In this document: positions 22,330 through 31,519 of the stretch, one piece after another
Layout: the number at the start of each line of letters is the position of its first letter
Numbering within the stretch: position 1 is the stretch's first letter
DNA from: Gammaproteobacteria bacterium
GTDB lineage: Bacteria; Pseudomonadota; Gammaproteobacteria; Pseudomonadales; Pseudohongiellaceae
Assembly: GCA_008081045.1 (NCBI GenBank)
Contig: VMDC01000022.1
Span: forward strand, 62,001 to 126,000
Length of the DNA: 64,000 bases
Direction of reading: 5' to 3'
Notes under the pieces: model-generated
Seen by the model: the letters and a program-made list of their open reading frames with translations, nothing else
Databases searched by the model: none
What the model was told of the DNA's origin: nothing
Program-made: the position numbers and the translations under genes

Positions 22330-23904
22330 ATGCATATTGATCATCAACAGCCTTCTGAAATAAAGGGCATACTGGCATGGATCGAGCGCACCGGAAATCG
22401 ACTGCCGGATCCCGTTTTTATCTTTTTTTACTGTATCGCGGCGGTCGTCCTCATCAGTGTAATCCTGGCGGCTATCGGAGTCTCTGCCGTCCATCCCACT
22501 CAGGTCGATGAATTCGGCAATGCCATCCGCATCAGTGCAGAAAGCCTTCTCTCAGCGGATAATATTCAACGCTTACTGGTTGACATGCCTGAGACATTTG
22601 CGAGCTTTCATCCACTCGGCTACGTCCTGGTCGTCATGCTGGGAGCGGGGGTTGCTGAACGTACTGGGTTGTTTGCCTCAGCGATGTCCGGAGCCGTCAA
22701 CCGGGCGCCAAAAATTCTGCTTACACCGGTGGTAGCCTTGATCGGGATGGTTGGGAATTTGGCTGCGGATGCTGCTTATGTGGTGCTCATCCCGCTCGCC
22801 GGGGTGATATTCTCCGCAGCCGGACGCCACCCTATAGCCGGCATCGCCGCAGCTTTTGCGGGTGTCTCAGGGGGATTTTCCGCTAACCTGCTGCCCGGAC
22901 AGCTTGATGCTTTGCTGTTTGGCATCACCGAGGCAGCGGCAGAGAGCGTACTGCCCGCTTGGGATGCCAACATTGCAGGTAATGCATATTTCATTGTGGG
23001 CATGACTTTTGTTTTCCTGCCGGTTATCTGGTTTGTGACTGACAAAATTATCGAGCCCCGGTTGCTTCCTGTAACGCCTCAGGTCGGTGACGAGCCTGCG
23101 GCTGATGACCAGAGGGAATCCGGTGCGTCGCTCCTGCCGGCAGAGATTCAGGGCTTAAAGCTAGCGGGGTTTGCGGCCCTTGCAGTCATACTGATTTGGG
23201 TTTTTCTTTGTGTGGCACCCGGCACGCCATTAATTGATGAGTCTGCCAATCCCGAAGCACGCCTGAATCCGTTGTTTCGCTCCTTGGTTGCCGGGTTCTT
23301 CATCCTGTTTCTTGTGACTGGCTGGGCCTATGGCACCGCATCAGGATCGGTGAACTCTCATCGGGATATCGTCCGGATGATGAGCGAGTCCATGAGCGAC
23401 CTGTCTTATTATCTGGTCCTGGCTTTTGCTGCAGCGCATTTTGTGGCGATGTTCAACTGGTCGAATCTGGGTCTGATATTTGCCATTAAAGGGGCAGCGA
23501 TTTTGCAGGGATCGAGTCTGCCGGACGCTGTTCTGTTGACCTTAATCATCTTGTTCGGCGCCTCAATCAATCTATTCATCGGTTCAGCCAGCGCGAAGTG
23601 GGCCCTGTTAGCCCCCGTCTTGGTGCCTATGCTGATGCTGCTGGGTTTGAGCCCGGAAATGAGCACTGCTGCCTATCGAGTCGGCGATGGGGCCACCAAT
23701 ATCATCACCCCACTGATGCCCTATTTTCCTTTGATACTCGTTTTCTGTCAGAGATGGCAGAAAGATTTCGGTCTCGGTAGTCTGGCAGCAACGATGCTGC
23801 CCTACTCGCTATTGTTGCTGCTATCTGGCGTCGTCATGACGGTGATCTGGGTGATCTTTGGTATTCCTCTGGGCCCCGGCGCGACCGTGGAGTTCACGCT
23901 TTAA
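22330..23904 (+). CDS. AbgT-family transporter
   Basis: Inner-membrane carrier (524 aa) of the AbgT family, whose members import p-aminobenzoyl-glutamate or export sulfonamide antimetabolites. About eleven to thirteen hydrophobic segments are visible. Family blocks include RTGNRLPDPVFIFFYCIAAV near the N-terminus, AGVSGGFSANLLPGQLDALL in the centre and SAKWALLAPVLVPMLMLLGL followed by YRVGDGATNIITPLMPYFPL near the C-terminus. A GAGG ribosome site precedes the ATG. It is convergent with ppc, 7 bp apart, with no terminator space. Its direction of transport cannot be told from sequence. Confidence 0.9.
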   Translation: MHIDHQQPSEIKGILAWIERTGNRLPDPVFIFFYCIAAVVLISVILAAIGVSAVHPTQVDEFGNAIRISAESLLSADNIQRLLVDMPETFASFHPLGYVLVVMLGAGVAERTGLFASAMSGAVNRAPKILLTPVVALIGMVGNLAADAAYVVLIPLAGVIFSAAGRHPIAGIAAAFAGVSGGFSANLLPGQLDALLFGITEAAAESVLPAWDANIAGNAYFIVGMTFVFLPVIWFVTDKIIEPRLLPVTPQVGDEPAADDQRESGASLLPAEIQGLKLAGFAALAVILIWVFLCVAPGTPLIDESANPEARLNPLFRSLVAGFFILFLVTGWAYGTASGSVNSHRDIVRMMSESMSDLSYYLVLAFAAAHFVAMFNWSNLGLIFAIKGAAILQGSSLPDAVLLTLIILFGASINLFIGSASAKWALLAPVLVPMLMLLGLSPEMSTAAYRVGDGATNIITPLMPYFPLILVFCQRWQKDFGLGSLAATMLPYSLLLLLSGVVMTVIWVIFGIPLGPGATVEFTL

Positions 23905-23911
23905 ATACGAT

Positions 23912-26503
23912 TTATGCCGAGTTTCTGGAGGCGTTGATGTTGCCGAAGAGGCTGCGCACAATCATCTTTTCATAGGTTTGCATCAGGTCTGTCTCACTCT
24001 CATTCAGTTCGGAGTTCGCAAGATCGTTAACACGGGTAAGCGCGTATTGCTGAATCACCAAAAGCGGCAGCACGATACTCATACGAAGCTTAATGCTCGC
24101 CTGACTGGTCGGATTGTCTTCAAGTAGCGTCTTCTGACCGGACACCTTCAGCGCCATTTCTTTGCTGAGATCAAATTCTTGCTTGATTAGCCGCCAGAAT
24201 TCTCCGAACCGCTCGTGTTTTTCCATATGGGCGGTGAGCTTGAAAATACTCTTACACATGCTTTGCATGCTGTTGCTGATCATCGCTTCGAAAAACTTCG
24301 ATTCACGATACAGCGCCTGATACTGTGCGAGTTGGCCCTGCTCTTCAATGTGTTTCAGTGCGGTACCTAAACCAAAGTACCCGGGAACATTCTGCTTAAG
24401 TTGTGCCCAGGCGCCCACAAACGGAATTGCCCTTAAATCTTCAAATTTCAGCCTGTCAGCCTGACCTCTTTTTGCCGGCCTGCTGCCTATGTTTGACTGC
24501 GCGTAATAGTGCAGCGTGCTCATCTCTTCCAGATAAGGCAAGAACAATGGATGTGATTTGAACGCGAGATACTTCTCGTAACTGATGGTGGCGAGACGCT
24601 GAATCAGCTTTCGCTGTCCACTGTTAAGCTCTCTCTCAGGGCGATGGAACAGATTGCTTTCCAGCCCTGCTGCAAGTAACTGATTCAGATTGTGTCTGGC
24701 CGCTGTATCAGTCCCGTAATAGGAGCTGATCGTTTGTCCCTGCACCGTCAGATGTATCTGAGTGTTTTCAATTTCTTTGCCAAGCGCAGCATAGAACTTG
24801 TAGGTATTCCCACCTCCTCGGGCTGGCGGGCCGCCCCTGCCATCGAAAAAGGTGACTTTGACCCCAACATTCCGGGAGACGGTTGTGATCGCTTCTTTGG
24901 CGCAATAGATGGCCCAGTTGGCCATCAGATAGCCACCGTCTTTGGTGCCATCAGAGAATCCCAGCATCACGGTTTGTTGACGTGCTCTGCCTTGCAAATG
25001 CTGATCGTACAGGCGATTCTCATAAAGCTCAGACATGGTCTGGTCAGCCGTTTTAAGATCGTCGATAGTTTCGAATAGCGGCACAATGTCAACGCTCAGG
25101 CCAGATTTCCAACCAGCAAGCCTGAATAGAGCAATCACGTGTACGATGTCTCTAGGGCCTCGACAGTTACTGATAATATAACGATGAATACTCTGCTCAC
25201 CGTTTTTCCTTTGAATCTCCTGTATGAGGCGCATTGACTCCAGAGTGTCTGTTTCTACGGGTTCGACTAATGAGGCTGGCTCGACCTCCTGGTCTAAGTT
25301 CAGAAGCGCATCTGTCTGTTTAGCTTCCGAGAGTGCTTTGAACTGCTCGTAGAAGTTATCCGGCAAGGTTTTCAAAGCACTCTCCAGAGTCCTCTGAATC
25401 ACCCGGGAATCCTGCCTGATATCGAGGCTGGCAAAATGAAAACCAAACATCTTTACCTTCCGCTGGAACGAGGCCAGTCTGTCCAGATAAAGGCCCTGAT
25501 AACGTGACTGGATGAGATTGCTGATTCGATCCAGTTCGCGTAGCAGTGTCTCGACGCTTTCAAACGCCTGCGATACTTCGCCGGTCAACTCACGGTGGCA
25601 GGCTTTCTCCAGGTTCTCCAGTGCTTCATACACGTCTCTAAAACTGAGTCGCCTTTTTAACGACCGAAGTTCATTGCGGTAGCATTCAAGAATAATAAAC
25701 CGTAATCGTTCGGCGACTTTCCTTGTTTCGCTGACCGTAACAAAGGGGTTGCCGTCACGGTCCCCACCGGGCCAGAACCCTATACTTAAAAGCTGCCTCT
25801 CATCTGGTTTAATTTCCTTTCTGTCGTAGTAGTGCAGGAGTTCATCCGAAATGTCATTAAACGCGGTGTAGAAAATATTTCCCAAATACCAGCTCAGCTG
25901 GGTGGCTTCTTCAAAAGGCGACGGTTTGGATTTCTGAAAAAACGGGGTGTTGCCCAGCTGCTGGAGCAGGTCACGAACCTTATTGACATCGCTCTGCTTT
26001 ATCGCGGCAGTCAGATCCGTGATGATGGCCAGCACCGGGCCGGGGTAAAACTGGGTCGGATGTGCAGTGAGAATAACCCGTGCGCCAAAATCATTCAGCA
26101 GGGTTTTCAGTTCTTCTTCCAACCCTTCGAGCGAGACTCGCTGAGTAAGCTGCCGCAGACGGTTGCGCTGCTTGGTCTGATGAATTTTTGCATAAGCGGC
26201 ATCTTCGAGCGCATCGATCAATACCACCTGCCTTTCGACATACTGAATGACCTTAAACAAGAATTGAATCTGTTTATCTTCGGTAAAGTGAGCGCGATGG
26301 GTCTGGAAGAAATCCCTGATAATCTGCTCAGGAGATTGCCCAAATTGCAAACCCTGATCACAGGCCTGCTCCAAAAGCGGTAACAGCAAGCCTGTCTGCT
26401 CCACCGCGTCGAGCGGTAACGTAAGAAACAGGCCGTTATACAGTTGATATTTCAAGTCAACTTCTTTCTCGTACATGTCGTTGAATACTTGTGTATCAAC
26501 CAT
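23912..26503 (-). CDS. ppc: Phosphoenolpyruvate carboxylase, divergent type
   Basis: Carboxylates PEP to oxaloacetate, replenishing the TCA cycle. The start is the ATG at 26503 (GAGG 9 nt upstream), giving 863 aa; an upstream TTG frame is less likely. Key sites are the catalytic His in ILTAHPTQ (about residue 147), the GFSDGTKDGG block (about 514), and the Gly-rich loop FFDGRGGPPARGGGNTY (about 558). SNIGSRPAKRG follows. E. coli has LTAHPTE and a FHGRGG-x-x-GRGG loop instead. The C-terminus ends RNSA rather than the highly conserved RNTG. The sequence style resembles Bacteroidetes PEPCs, suggesting transfer. It is divergent from a small membrane-protein gene across 85 bp. Confidence 0.94.
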   Translation of the reverse strand: MVDTQVFNDMYEKEVDLKYQLYNGLFLTLPLDAVEQTGLLLPLLEQACDQGLQFGQSPEQIIRDFFQTHRAHFTEDKQIQFLFKVIQYVERQVVLIDALEDAAYAKIHQTKQRNRLRQLTQRVSLEGLEEELKTLLNDFGARVILTAHPTQFYPGPVLAIITDLTAAIKQSDVNKVRDLLQQLGNTPFFQKSKPSPFEEATQLSWYLGNIFYTAFNDISDELLHYYDRKEIKPDERQLLSIGFWPGGDRDGNPFVTVSETRKVAERLRFIILECYRNELRSLKRRLSFRDVYEALENLEKACHRELTGEVSQAFESVETLLRELDRISNLIQSRYQGLYLDRLASFQRKVKMFGFHFASLDIRQDSRVIQRTLESALKTLPDNFYEQFKALSEAKQTDALLNLDQEVEPASLVEPVETDTLESMRLIQEIQRKNGEQSIHRYIISNCRGPRDIVHVIALFRLAGWKSGLSVDIVPLFETIDDLKTADQTMSELYENRLYDQHLQGRARQQTVMLGFSDGTKDGGYLMANWAIYCAKEAITTVSRNVGVKVTFFDGRGGPPARGGGNTYKFYAALGKEIENTQIHLTVQGQTISSYYGTDTAARHNLNQLLAAGLESNLFHRPERELNSGQRKLIQRLATISYEKYLAFKSHPLFLPYLEEMSTLHYYAQSNIGSRPAKRGQADRLKFEDLRAIPFVGAWAQLKQNVPGYFGLGTALKHIEEQGQLAQYQALYRESKFFEAMISNSMQSMCKSIFKLTAHMEKHERFGEFWRLIKQEFDLSKEMALKVSGQKTLLEDNPTSQASIKLRMSIVLPLLVIQQYALTRVNDLANSELNESETDLMQTYEKMIVRSLFGNINASRNSA

Positions 26504-26588
26504 TTTTAGTGACCTCAATTGCCGATATCCGGCTATGAATGATGCTCATTAGGAGTTTCTGTGGGCAAGGCCCTTTGATTTAGCTAGT

Positions 26589-27026
26589 ATGCGCCTCATG
26601 CGCTTTACCTATGCAAAATACTTACCGGATCCTGTCGGACTATCGGCACTGCTCATTTTTCTGCTGTTCAGTACCGCATGTATCGCAGCGGAAGGAACTG
26701 CCGACACAGCCGAAGAAACCCAGGCTGTTTTCTGGAATTTCGTCATAGCAGTCATCGTTCTGGCAACACTGATAGCGAGTGCCGCTCTCCCTGTCGCCGC
26801 ATTGCGCCAATGGCCCGGGCGGTGGCGCTACCTCGCCATGTTCCCTCTGGCAACTTTAATGCTTCTGCTGGTCGTGATTGTTACGGCCCGCCTGGATGAC
26901 CCGGGGTCCCACCGGTTGTGGCCATTCGAACTGTTCGCCTGGGCCATGGCGAACATGATTTACATGGTGATTGTCATGACCGCTAAGCGAAAACTGGACA
27001 AGCACGACGCTGAAGAAACCTCCTGA
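26589..27026 (+). CDS. Small membrane protein of unknown function
   Basis: 145-aa product that I do not recognise. It has an N-terminal hydrophobic segment (LSALLIFLLFSTACIA) that could be a signal peptide or first membrane helix, followed by three clear helices: about residues 48-75 (WNFVIAVIVLATLIASAALP), 80-103 (LAMFPLATLMLLLVVIVTA) and 115-132. The tail is charged (KRKLDKHDAEETS). An in-frame ATG at 26598 is an alternative start. It is divergent from ppc and ends 42 bp before the convergent glpE. Confidence 0.7.
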   Translation: MRLMRFTYAKYLPDPVGLSALLIFLLFSTACIAAEGTADTAEETQAVFWNFVIAVIVLATLIASAALPVAALRQWPGRWRYLAMFPLATLMLLLVVIVTARLDDPGSHRLWPFELFAWAMANMIYMVIVMTAKRKLDKHDAEETS

Positions 27027-27068
27027 GCTCAGATTTCGCCAGGGTCTAATTCTGCCGGCCTAACACGG

Positions 27069-27380
27069 TTATTCGCCACCTGAGCGCTGCCACGCTTCAA
27101 ATCCGCCGTCCAGACTGTAGGTCTCAGTAAACCCGCGGCTGGACAAATAAGCTGAAGCACTTTGGCTAGATATCCCGTGGTAGCACATCACAATCAGGGC
27201 GGTATCAGAATCGGTTTCTTTTATGAATTGCTCCAGGTTTTGCTCAGACAGATGTGTACTGCCGGGAATATGCGCCGCACCATACGAGTGCGAATCGCGG
27301 ATATCGACTAACAGTACATCCACTCTGGCTCTCAACATTTCTCTCGCTTGATCAGTCGAGATGCGGTTTACGTTCATCAT
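27069..27380 (-). CDS. glpE: Single-domain rhodanese, GlpE-like thiosulfate sulfurtransferase
   Basis: One-domain rhodanese (103 aa) that transfers sulfur from thiosulfate to cyanide or a protein thiol acceptor. The active-site loop VMCYHGISSQSASAYL has the catalytic Cys at about residue 65, and SLDGGFEAWQRSGG closes the domain, both very like E. coli GlpE. The start is the first of two adjacent ATGs at 27380. No glp regulon genes are nearby; the gene stands alone, so the physiological acceptor is unknown. Confidence 0.9.
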   Translation of the reverse strand: MMNVNRISTDQAREMLRARVDVLLVDIRDSHSYGAAHIPGSTHLSEQNLEQFIKETDSDTALIVMCYHGISSQSASAYLSSRGFTETYSLDGGFEAWQRSGGE

Positions 27381-27600
27381 GCTGCTACTTCCGGACCGTT
27401 TATAACTCAGTTTTCATCAGCACAATCATAGCGTAAAGAAAACACGCAGAGCGACTGACTTGGCCTTAACGACAAGACAGGCTTTCTGCCGCCCATGTGC
27501 ACAGCCTTCTGAGGAGACACCTTGCGACTGCCATATTGTCTTGTGCTCATTAGGCGTCAAAGAACGAAGAATTCTGGTTCCTTCTGCCCTAGCGGATTAT

Positions 27601-29028
27601 TCAAAGCAGGACAGCTCCCGCCAGAAAGAAACAGACGGTCGCCACGCCAGCAGAAACCAGCGCATAAGGTAATTGCGTGCGGACGTGATCAATGTGATCG
27701 GTTGCCGCTGCCATTGAGGATACGACAGTGGTGTCACTGATTGGAGAAGCGTGGTCACCAAAAACCGAGCCGGACAGCACCGCCGCCAGGAATAGCGACG
27801 GTGACAAACTGAGCGAAAGCGCAATTTCCATCGACAATGGGATCATAATTGCGAACGTTCCCCAACTTGACCCAATCGAAAAGGCGATAAAGCTGCTGAT
27901 CAGAAAAAGCAGAGGCAGCATGACTATTTGAGGGACAGTTTCTCCGGCTATCTGTGCCACATAGCTGCCGGTTTGGAGCAAGTTCGCCACATCACCCAGC
28001 GCCAGCGCGAAGAGCAAAATCATGGAGACCGGGAGAAACGCCCCTGCTCCCTGCAGAAAACTGCTCATCAGCTCTTCCAACCGGGCTCGCCTAGTATACA
28101 AGACTTCAATCCATACTACTGCCAGAGCAGACAAGACGGCCCACAGTACCGAAGTGGATCCAGAGCCCGCACTGATGTCCCCTTCACCAGTGACATACAA
28201 AAAAAGCGGCATGGAGAGAACCATTACTGCGATAGGTACGATCATTGTGCTTGCTCTGGGTTGCGATCGGGCTTGCGAACCGGATTGCTCATCGGGCTCC
28301 GAAACAGCTGAATCAACCATCGGTGCCGCATCAGGCCACAACACAGCGCCTTGCTCCGTTCGCGACTGAGCGGCTTTCATTGGGCCGATGTGTATGCCCC
28401 GCCAGATAACCAGTGCCGAGATGCCCAGCACCGCCAGTGGGTAAAAATTAAGAAGGATGGATGAGAGAAAAACGTCAATAGGATTTTCTATATTGGAAGA
28501 GTCGAGCAAACTCAGGATCACCGCTCCCCAGGCATTGAGAGGTATCAGTACGCAAACGGGCGCGGAAGTCGAATCAATAATATAAGCCAGTTTTTCCCGC
28601 GCGATCTGATAGCGATCAAATAGCGGTCTGGCTATCGAACCAGCGACAAGCAGTGTTATGTTGGATTCGATAAAGATGACCAGACCGGTGCCGTACGCCA
28701 GCCATTTCGCGTTCTGGGGATTATTGACCCAACTCCTCGATTCCAGCAGGCGTATAAAGCCCCTCACTCCGCCAAACCGTTCGATGGAGGCAATCAAACC
28801 GCCAATGACCAGTGTAAATACCAGTACCCGTGTATCACCGGCATCAGAAAAAACATGAATCACACCATCAATGGCCAGTGCGAGTCCGGCTAGGGGGTTG
28901 ACTGACTGAAGCAGACAATAACCCACCCAGATACCGATGCTTAATGAGATGACGACCTGCTTCGTGGCAATGGCAAGCACGATCGCAAGAAGCGGCGGTA
29001 ATAATGAGGTCCAGTTAGGCTCGTACAT
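27601..29028 (-). CDS. NhaC-type Na+/H+ antiporter
   Basis: Polytopic inner-membrane protein (475 aa) with about eleven to thirteen hydrophobic segments, of the NhaC/ion-transporter superfamily that exchanges Na+ for H+. Family features include the early LLPPLLAIVLAIATKQVVIS, the polar intramembrane STSAPVCVLIPLNAWGAVIL, and the late GSSWGTFAIMIPLSMEIALS and GDHASPISDTTVVSSMAAATDH. A hydrophilic loop around residues 225-255 is rich in Ser, Glu and Gln. The gene is divergent from the HD-domain gene across 234 bp. It may contribute to sodium or pH homeostasis; substrate specificity is not proven. Confidence 0.88.
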   Translation of the reverse strand: MYEPNWTSLLPPLLAIVLAIATKQVVISLSIGIWVGYCLLQSVNPLAGLALAIDGVIHVFSDAGDTRVLVFTLVIGGLIASIERFGGVRGFIRLLESRSWVNNPQNAKWLAYGTGLVIFIESNITLLVAGSIARPLFDRYQIAREKLAYIIDSTSAPVCVLIPLNAWGAVILSLLDSSNIENPIDVFLSSILLNFYPLAVLGISALVIWRGIHIGPMKAAQSRTEQGAVLWPDAAPMVDSAVSEPDEQSGSQARSQPRASTMIVPIAVMVLSMPLFLYVTGEGDISAGSGSTSVLWAVLSALAVVWIEVLYTRRARLEELMSSFLQGAGAFLPVSMILLFALALGDVANLLQTGSYVAQIAGETVPQIVMLPLLFLISSFIAFSIGSSWGTFAIMIPLSMEIALSLSLSPSLFLAAVLSGSVFGDHASPISDTTVVSSMAAATDHIDHVRTQLPYALVSAGVATVCFFLAGAVLL

Positions 29029-29262
29029 GGTTGGTCCAGTGGTTTTTGCCTGATATTAAGCCGAGTATAGGCAATTCAGTGAATTACCGACACAGTACGT
29101 AGGCCTTCTGAACGCAAAATCAGGAATTTGACTGTGAGACGAAATAATTAGAGTCAAAAGCCGATTTATGGTACATAAATGCCATCCACGATTGTGTTCC
29201 GCATTCTCATCGTCGGTGACCGTGCTATTGTCAGGCTCATGCAACCTCCGGAGGGTGAACTT

Positions 29263-30048
29263 ATGGATCGACGCAAGTTTCTGAGTAACATGAGTGCAGC
29301 GGCGGCTGCCTCAATCGCCGGTGCGACCACGCTCTCAGCCAAGGCTGACGCACTTGAAGAAGCTATGAGTGACGAGCTTGACAAGCGTATCGCCACGCCC
29401 TGGATGTGCAGCATCGATCCCACGCCGGAGCCGATTCCCGGAGACAACAGGCCCTGGTATCAGCACAATGATCCTCGGCTGCCGCAAATGCCCGCGGAAC
29501 CGACCCTTCGCGATTTTTTCAAACTGAGATTCGCACCGGCGAATCATGTTTTACAAAGCGCCCGCTACGCGCGAGAAAATGGCATGGATGAAAAGGTCGT
29601 CCTGGCCTGCCTGCTGCACGACATCTGTGTCTCCAATCTGATCCGTACGGACCATGGTTACTGGTGCGCCCAGATGGTTCGGCCTTATGTCGATGAAGAG
29701 ATCGCCTGGGCGATTGAAGCGCATCAGTCACTTCGCTTTTTCCCCGACGAGTCGGTGGGTTATGAATACCCCGAAGCGTACATCCGTTACTTCGGCGCGG
29801 ACTACAAGGTCGAGCCTTATATTGAAGAAGCCTACCAGAAGGCCAAAAACCACCGATGGTATATGACCGGGCGACTCATCACCCTGAATGATCTTTATTC
29901 GTTCGAGGAAGGTGTGGAAGTCGACATTGATGACTTCGAAGACATCATTGGGCGGCACTGGCGCCATCCTAAAGGCGGCCTAGGTTTTGATGGCAGCCCT
30001 GTCGCCCATATGTGGCGCTCTATCATCTGGCCTAACAATTTTCTCTAG
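29263..30048 (+). CDS. HD-domain protein with a Tat signal peptide, possible metal oxygenase or hydrolase
   Basis: 261-aa product starting at the ATG at 29263, which follows GGAGGG (29250-29255); an upstream ATG at 29179 would hide the signal. The N-terminus MDRRKFLSNMSAAAAASIAG is a typical twin-arginine signal peptide. The remainder holds a complete HD ligand set: His95, His119-Asp120 (LLHDI), His131 (TDHGY), His154 (EAHQS) and Asp210 (LNDLYSF). Those spacings (24, then 23 and 56) resemble those of PhnZ-type mixed-valent diiron oxygenases, except for a shorter HD-to-third-His gap. Function is unknown; phosphohydrolase activity is an alternative. A hairpin that may end the transcript follows at 30094. 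Confidence 0.78.
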   Translation: MDRRKFLSNMSAAAAASIAGATTLSAKADALEEAMSDELDKRIATPWMCSIDPTPEPIPGDNRPWYQHNDPRLPQMPAEPTLRDFFKLRFAPANHVLQSARYARENGMDEKVVLACLLHDICVSNLIRTDHGYWCAQMVRPYVDEEIAWAIEAHQSLRFFPDESVGYEYPEAYIRYFGADYKVEPYIEEAYQKAKNHRWYMTGRLITLNDLYSFEEGVEVDIDDFEDIIGRHWRHPKGGLGFDGSPVAHMWRSIIWPNNFL

Positions 30049-30093
30049 AGCACTGACAGCAGCGCCTGTTTAAGTCTCGTCCGATCTTTCTTT

Positions 30094-30123
30094 GGGTTGG
30101 GAGACATTATTTGTCCCCAACCC
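30094..30123 (+). terminator. Hairpin after the HD-domain gene, possible terminator
   Basis: GGGTTGGG-A-GACA pairs with TGTCCCCAACCC (12 bp, one bulged A) around a TTATT loop. It is followed by TTTAACTT, a weak T-tract. It sits 46 bp after the stop and 61 bp before htpX, so it could instead be part of the htpX upstream region. Confidence 0.45.
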
Positions 30124-30183
30124 TTTAACTTCACTCAAAACAGCACCATATAGACCGTATAAAGCACCTATTTGGGGGTTACA

Positions 30184-31038
30184 ATGAAACGTGCCTTGCT
30201 GTTCGTCGCGACAAATCTTGCAGTCATGCTCATTCTCAGCATTGTGCTGAGTATCCTCATGCCGGTTCTTGGCCTGAGCAGCTCCTCTAACGCGGGCTTA
30301 CTGCTGTTTTCTGCCGTGTTTGGCATGGGTGGATCCTTTATCTCGCTGCTGATGTCAAAGGCTGTCGCCAAACGCAGCGTCGGAGCTTATGTAATCGAGC
30401 GCCCGCGAAACAATCAGGAGAGTTGGCTGGTCAGCACCGTCCAAGCGCAGGCCGAACGTGCAGGTATTGGAATGCCCGAAGTGGCTATCTACGACAGTCC
30501 AGAAATAAACGCCTTTGCCACCGGTGCCAACCGGAACAACGCGCTGGTTGCAGTGAGTACCGGCTTACTGAGACAGCTGTCTGCTGACGAAGCGGAAGCC
30601 GTACTGGGTCATGAGGTCAGCCACGTTGCCAATGGTGACATGGTGACCCTGAGTCTGATGCAGGGCGTTCTGAATACCTTTGTCTTTTTCTTTGCCAGAC
30701 TTGTCGCCCAAATGATGAATCGCGGCAATAACAACGCATTTGTCTATTTCACAACCGTTATGATCTTCCAGGCCGTCTTCGGAGTGTTGGCCAGTATCAT
30801 CGTGATGGGATTTTCCCGCTACCGTGAATATCGGGCAGATGCTGGCGGCGCGAATCTTGCGGGTCGAGAAAAAATGATCGCGGCTTTGCAGAAATTACAG
30901 GCCGGCCACGGCGAAAGTCAGCTGGAGGGGCAACTGACTGCTTTCGGCATTTCAGGAAAGAGAGCGGCGGCAGAATTATTCATGAGTCACCCTCCTCTCG
31001 AGAAGCGTATCGCCGCTTTGCAGAACCCTGACCGCTGA
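30184..31038 (+). CDS. htpX: Membrane zinc metalloprotease HtpX
   Basis: M48-family protease (284 aa) of the inner membrane that degrades misfolded membrane proteins, alongside FtsH. Zinc motif HEVSH ([14 protein letters not shown]) is near residue 142, with the third ligand Glu in [18 protein letters not shown]. Two N-terminal helices and two more around residues 160-215 are visible. [19 protein letters not shown] and [15 protein letters not shown] match the family along its length. I chose the ATG at 30184; a TTG at 30172 is in frame. Heat-shock control is likely from the family, but I could not define a sigma-32 promoter. Confidence 0.96.
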   Translation: MKRALLFVATNLAVMLILSIVLSILMPVLGLSSSSNAGLLLFSAVFGMGGSFISLLMSKAVAKRSVGAYVIERPRNNQESWLVSTVQAQAERAGIGMPEVAIYDSPEINAFATGANRNNALVAVSTGLLRQLSADEAEAVLGHEVSHVANGDMVTLSLMQGVLNTFVFFFARLVAQMMNRGNNNAFVYFTTVMIFQAVFGVLASIIVMGFSRYREYRADAGGANLAGREKMIAALQKLQAGHGESQLEGQLTAFGISGKRAAAELFMSHPPLEKRIAALQNPDR

Positions 31039-31047
31039 GGAGTTGAT

Positions 31048-31446
31048 TTGGCGTCTACCACCCCTTCCTATTACCGGCTCGGCTCATTGCGCTTTTTGAG
31101 AGGCTACGCGCTGAACAATAACGAAAAGCGAGCGCATTCAATTCAGCGAGGCTTTCAAGACATTCTGCGGGCTCCCCTTTTGATCCTGATACTGCTTCTG
31201 ACTTCCTGTGTCGAGGATTCCGCATCTGTGTCAGCGCCGGATATCCCGGAACCCGACCCTCTCGCGCGGGACTCTTTTGTTATGCGAAACCCAGAAATCC
31301 GAGAAGACCTGCTACAACAACTGGGGATTCATGGCATTGAGTACTGGATCAACAGCAACGGGTCAATTGGCTTCTATGTTCGCGACACCAAAGAGGTGGA
31401 TCGTTTGGCAAACGAAGCCATTGGCGTTTACATTTCACTCCAGTGA
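31048..31446 (+). CDS. Small putative lipoprotein, unknown function
   Basis: The frame carries a lipobox (LLLTSC, about residues 49-54) after a hydrophobic core, so the mature protein is probably a membrane-anchored lipoprotein of about 79 residues. No family was recognised; the mature part is acidic, ending in IEYWINSNGSIGFYVRDTKE and an amphipathic tail. The start is uncertain: a TTG at 31048 has GAGGAG five bases upstream but leaves an unusually long 40-residue region before the signal core. A downstream non-ATG start would be more typical. It begins 9 nt after htpX and may be co-transcribed with it. Confidence 0.55.
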   Translation: MASTTPSYYRLGSLRFLRGYALNNNEKRAHSIQRGFQDILRAPLLILILLLTSCVEDSASVSAPDIPEPDPLARDSFVMRNPEIREDLLQQLGIHGIEYWINSNGSIGFYVRDTKEVDRLANEAIGVYISLQ

Positions 31447-31519
31447 GGCGCGCTTCGCAATTATTCAGCGCGTGATGAGTAACGCCTGAAGCCGAACGCC
31501 GAGCACTGAACATGCTGCC

